NCBI GenBank assembly: GCA_007280145.1
Contig: QYPU01000034.1
Coordinates: 1-5,179, forward strand
Source: Dehalococcoidia bacterium
GTDB lineage: Bacteria > Chloroflexota > Dehalococcoidia > GIF9 > UBA5629
DNA length: 5,179 nucleotides
Direction of reading: 5' to 3'
Shown here: positions 5,159-5,179 of the stretch, in pieces
How the letters are laid out: each line of letters opens with the position of its first letter
How positions within the stretch are numbered: the stretch's first letter is position 1
The notes under the pieces: model-generated
Seen by the model: only the letters and a program-made list of their open reading frames with translations
Database searches by the model: none
Told to the model about the DNA's origin: nothing
Translations under genes and position numbers: made by a program

Positions 5159-5179
5159 TGATTTAGATGCCCTGCTCGA
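5133..5179 (+). CDS. Start of a further protein, cut by window end (possibly R3H/AAA ATPase family)
   Basis: A frame different from the pdxT remnant opens here and runs off the window, reading MPLQKVITDDLDALL. The coordinates use the ATG at 5133. An AGGAG at 5128-5132 abuts that ATG and is instead ideally placed, six bases, before a TTG at 5139, which may be the true start. ITDDLDALL resembles the N-terminus of R3H-domain/AAA ATPases related to SpoIIIAA and Ycf45, but fifteen codons are too few to be sure. It overlaps the 3' end of the pdxT remnant by 20-26 bp. Confidence 0.4.
   Translation, partial: MPLQKVITDDLDALL

Overview
This is a bacterial chromosomal window of medium GC, densely packed with housekeeping genes. 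The GroEL N-terminus, the FmdB-type protein with a long helical tail, and the small XRE protein beginning WDGQRIRALRR resemble proteins I associate with Dehalococcoidia (Chloroflexota). That placement is from memory of the families; no search was run. There are no rRNA or tRNA genes, CRISPR arrays, insertion sequences or phage genes.

Layout. On the minus strand at the left edge is a groES-groEL chaperonin operon (groEL is cut by the window start). It is driven by a clear sigma70-type promoter, and a CIRCE-like inverted repeat for HrcA starts two bases after the -10 box. Upstream, also on the minus strand, is a small FmdB-type zinc-ribbon protein. A roughly 280-bp divergent region separates it from a small XRE/Cro-type regulator on the plus strand, which is followed by a DUF2851 protein. 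The DUF2851 gene converges on and overlaps by 14 bp with tsaD (minus strand; tRNA t6A37 modification). tsaD and pdxS (plus strand; PLP synthase synthase subunit) are divergent. Each has a perfect TGnTATAAT extended -10 in the 169 bp between them, and tsaD appears to be leaderless.

Main finding. Directly after pdxS, where pdxT (the glutaminase subunit of PLP synthase) is normally found, is a 55-codon ORF. It joins the first ~16 residues of PdxT in frame to its last ~25-30 residues, which carry the FHPE motif. About 140 codons are missing, including the cysteine nucleophile. Remaining conserved positions are also altered (ALQGA to ALRGA, FHPEL to FHPEP), so this looks like a decayed pdxT, leaving pdxS without its usual local partner. 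Another coding frame begins inside the remnant's 3' end and runs off the window. It may start an R3H/AAA ATPase, but only about 15 codons are visible.

Other points worth a look are the symmetric CIRCE variant, a 9-mer shared by the XRE promoter and the DUF2851 start region, a nuclease-like acidic/lysine core plus C-terminal cysteine cluster in DUF2851, and an unexplained 77-codon open extension upstream of the FmdB gene.
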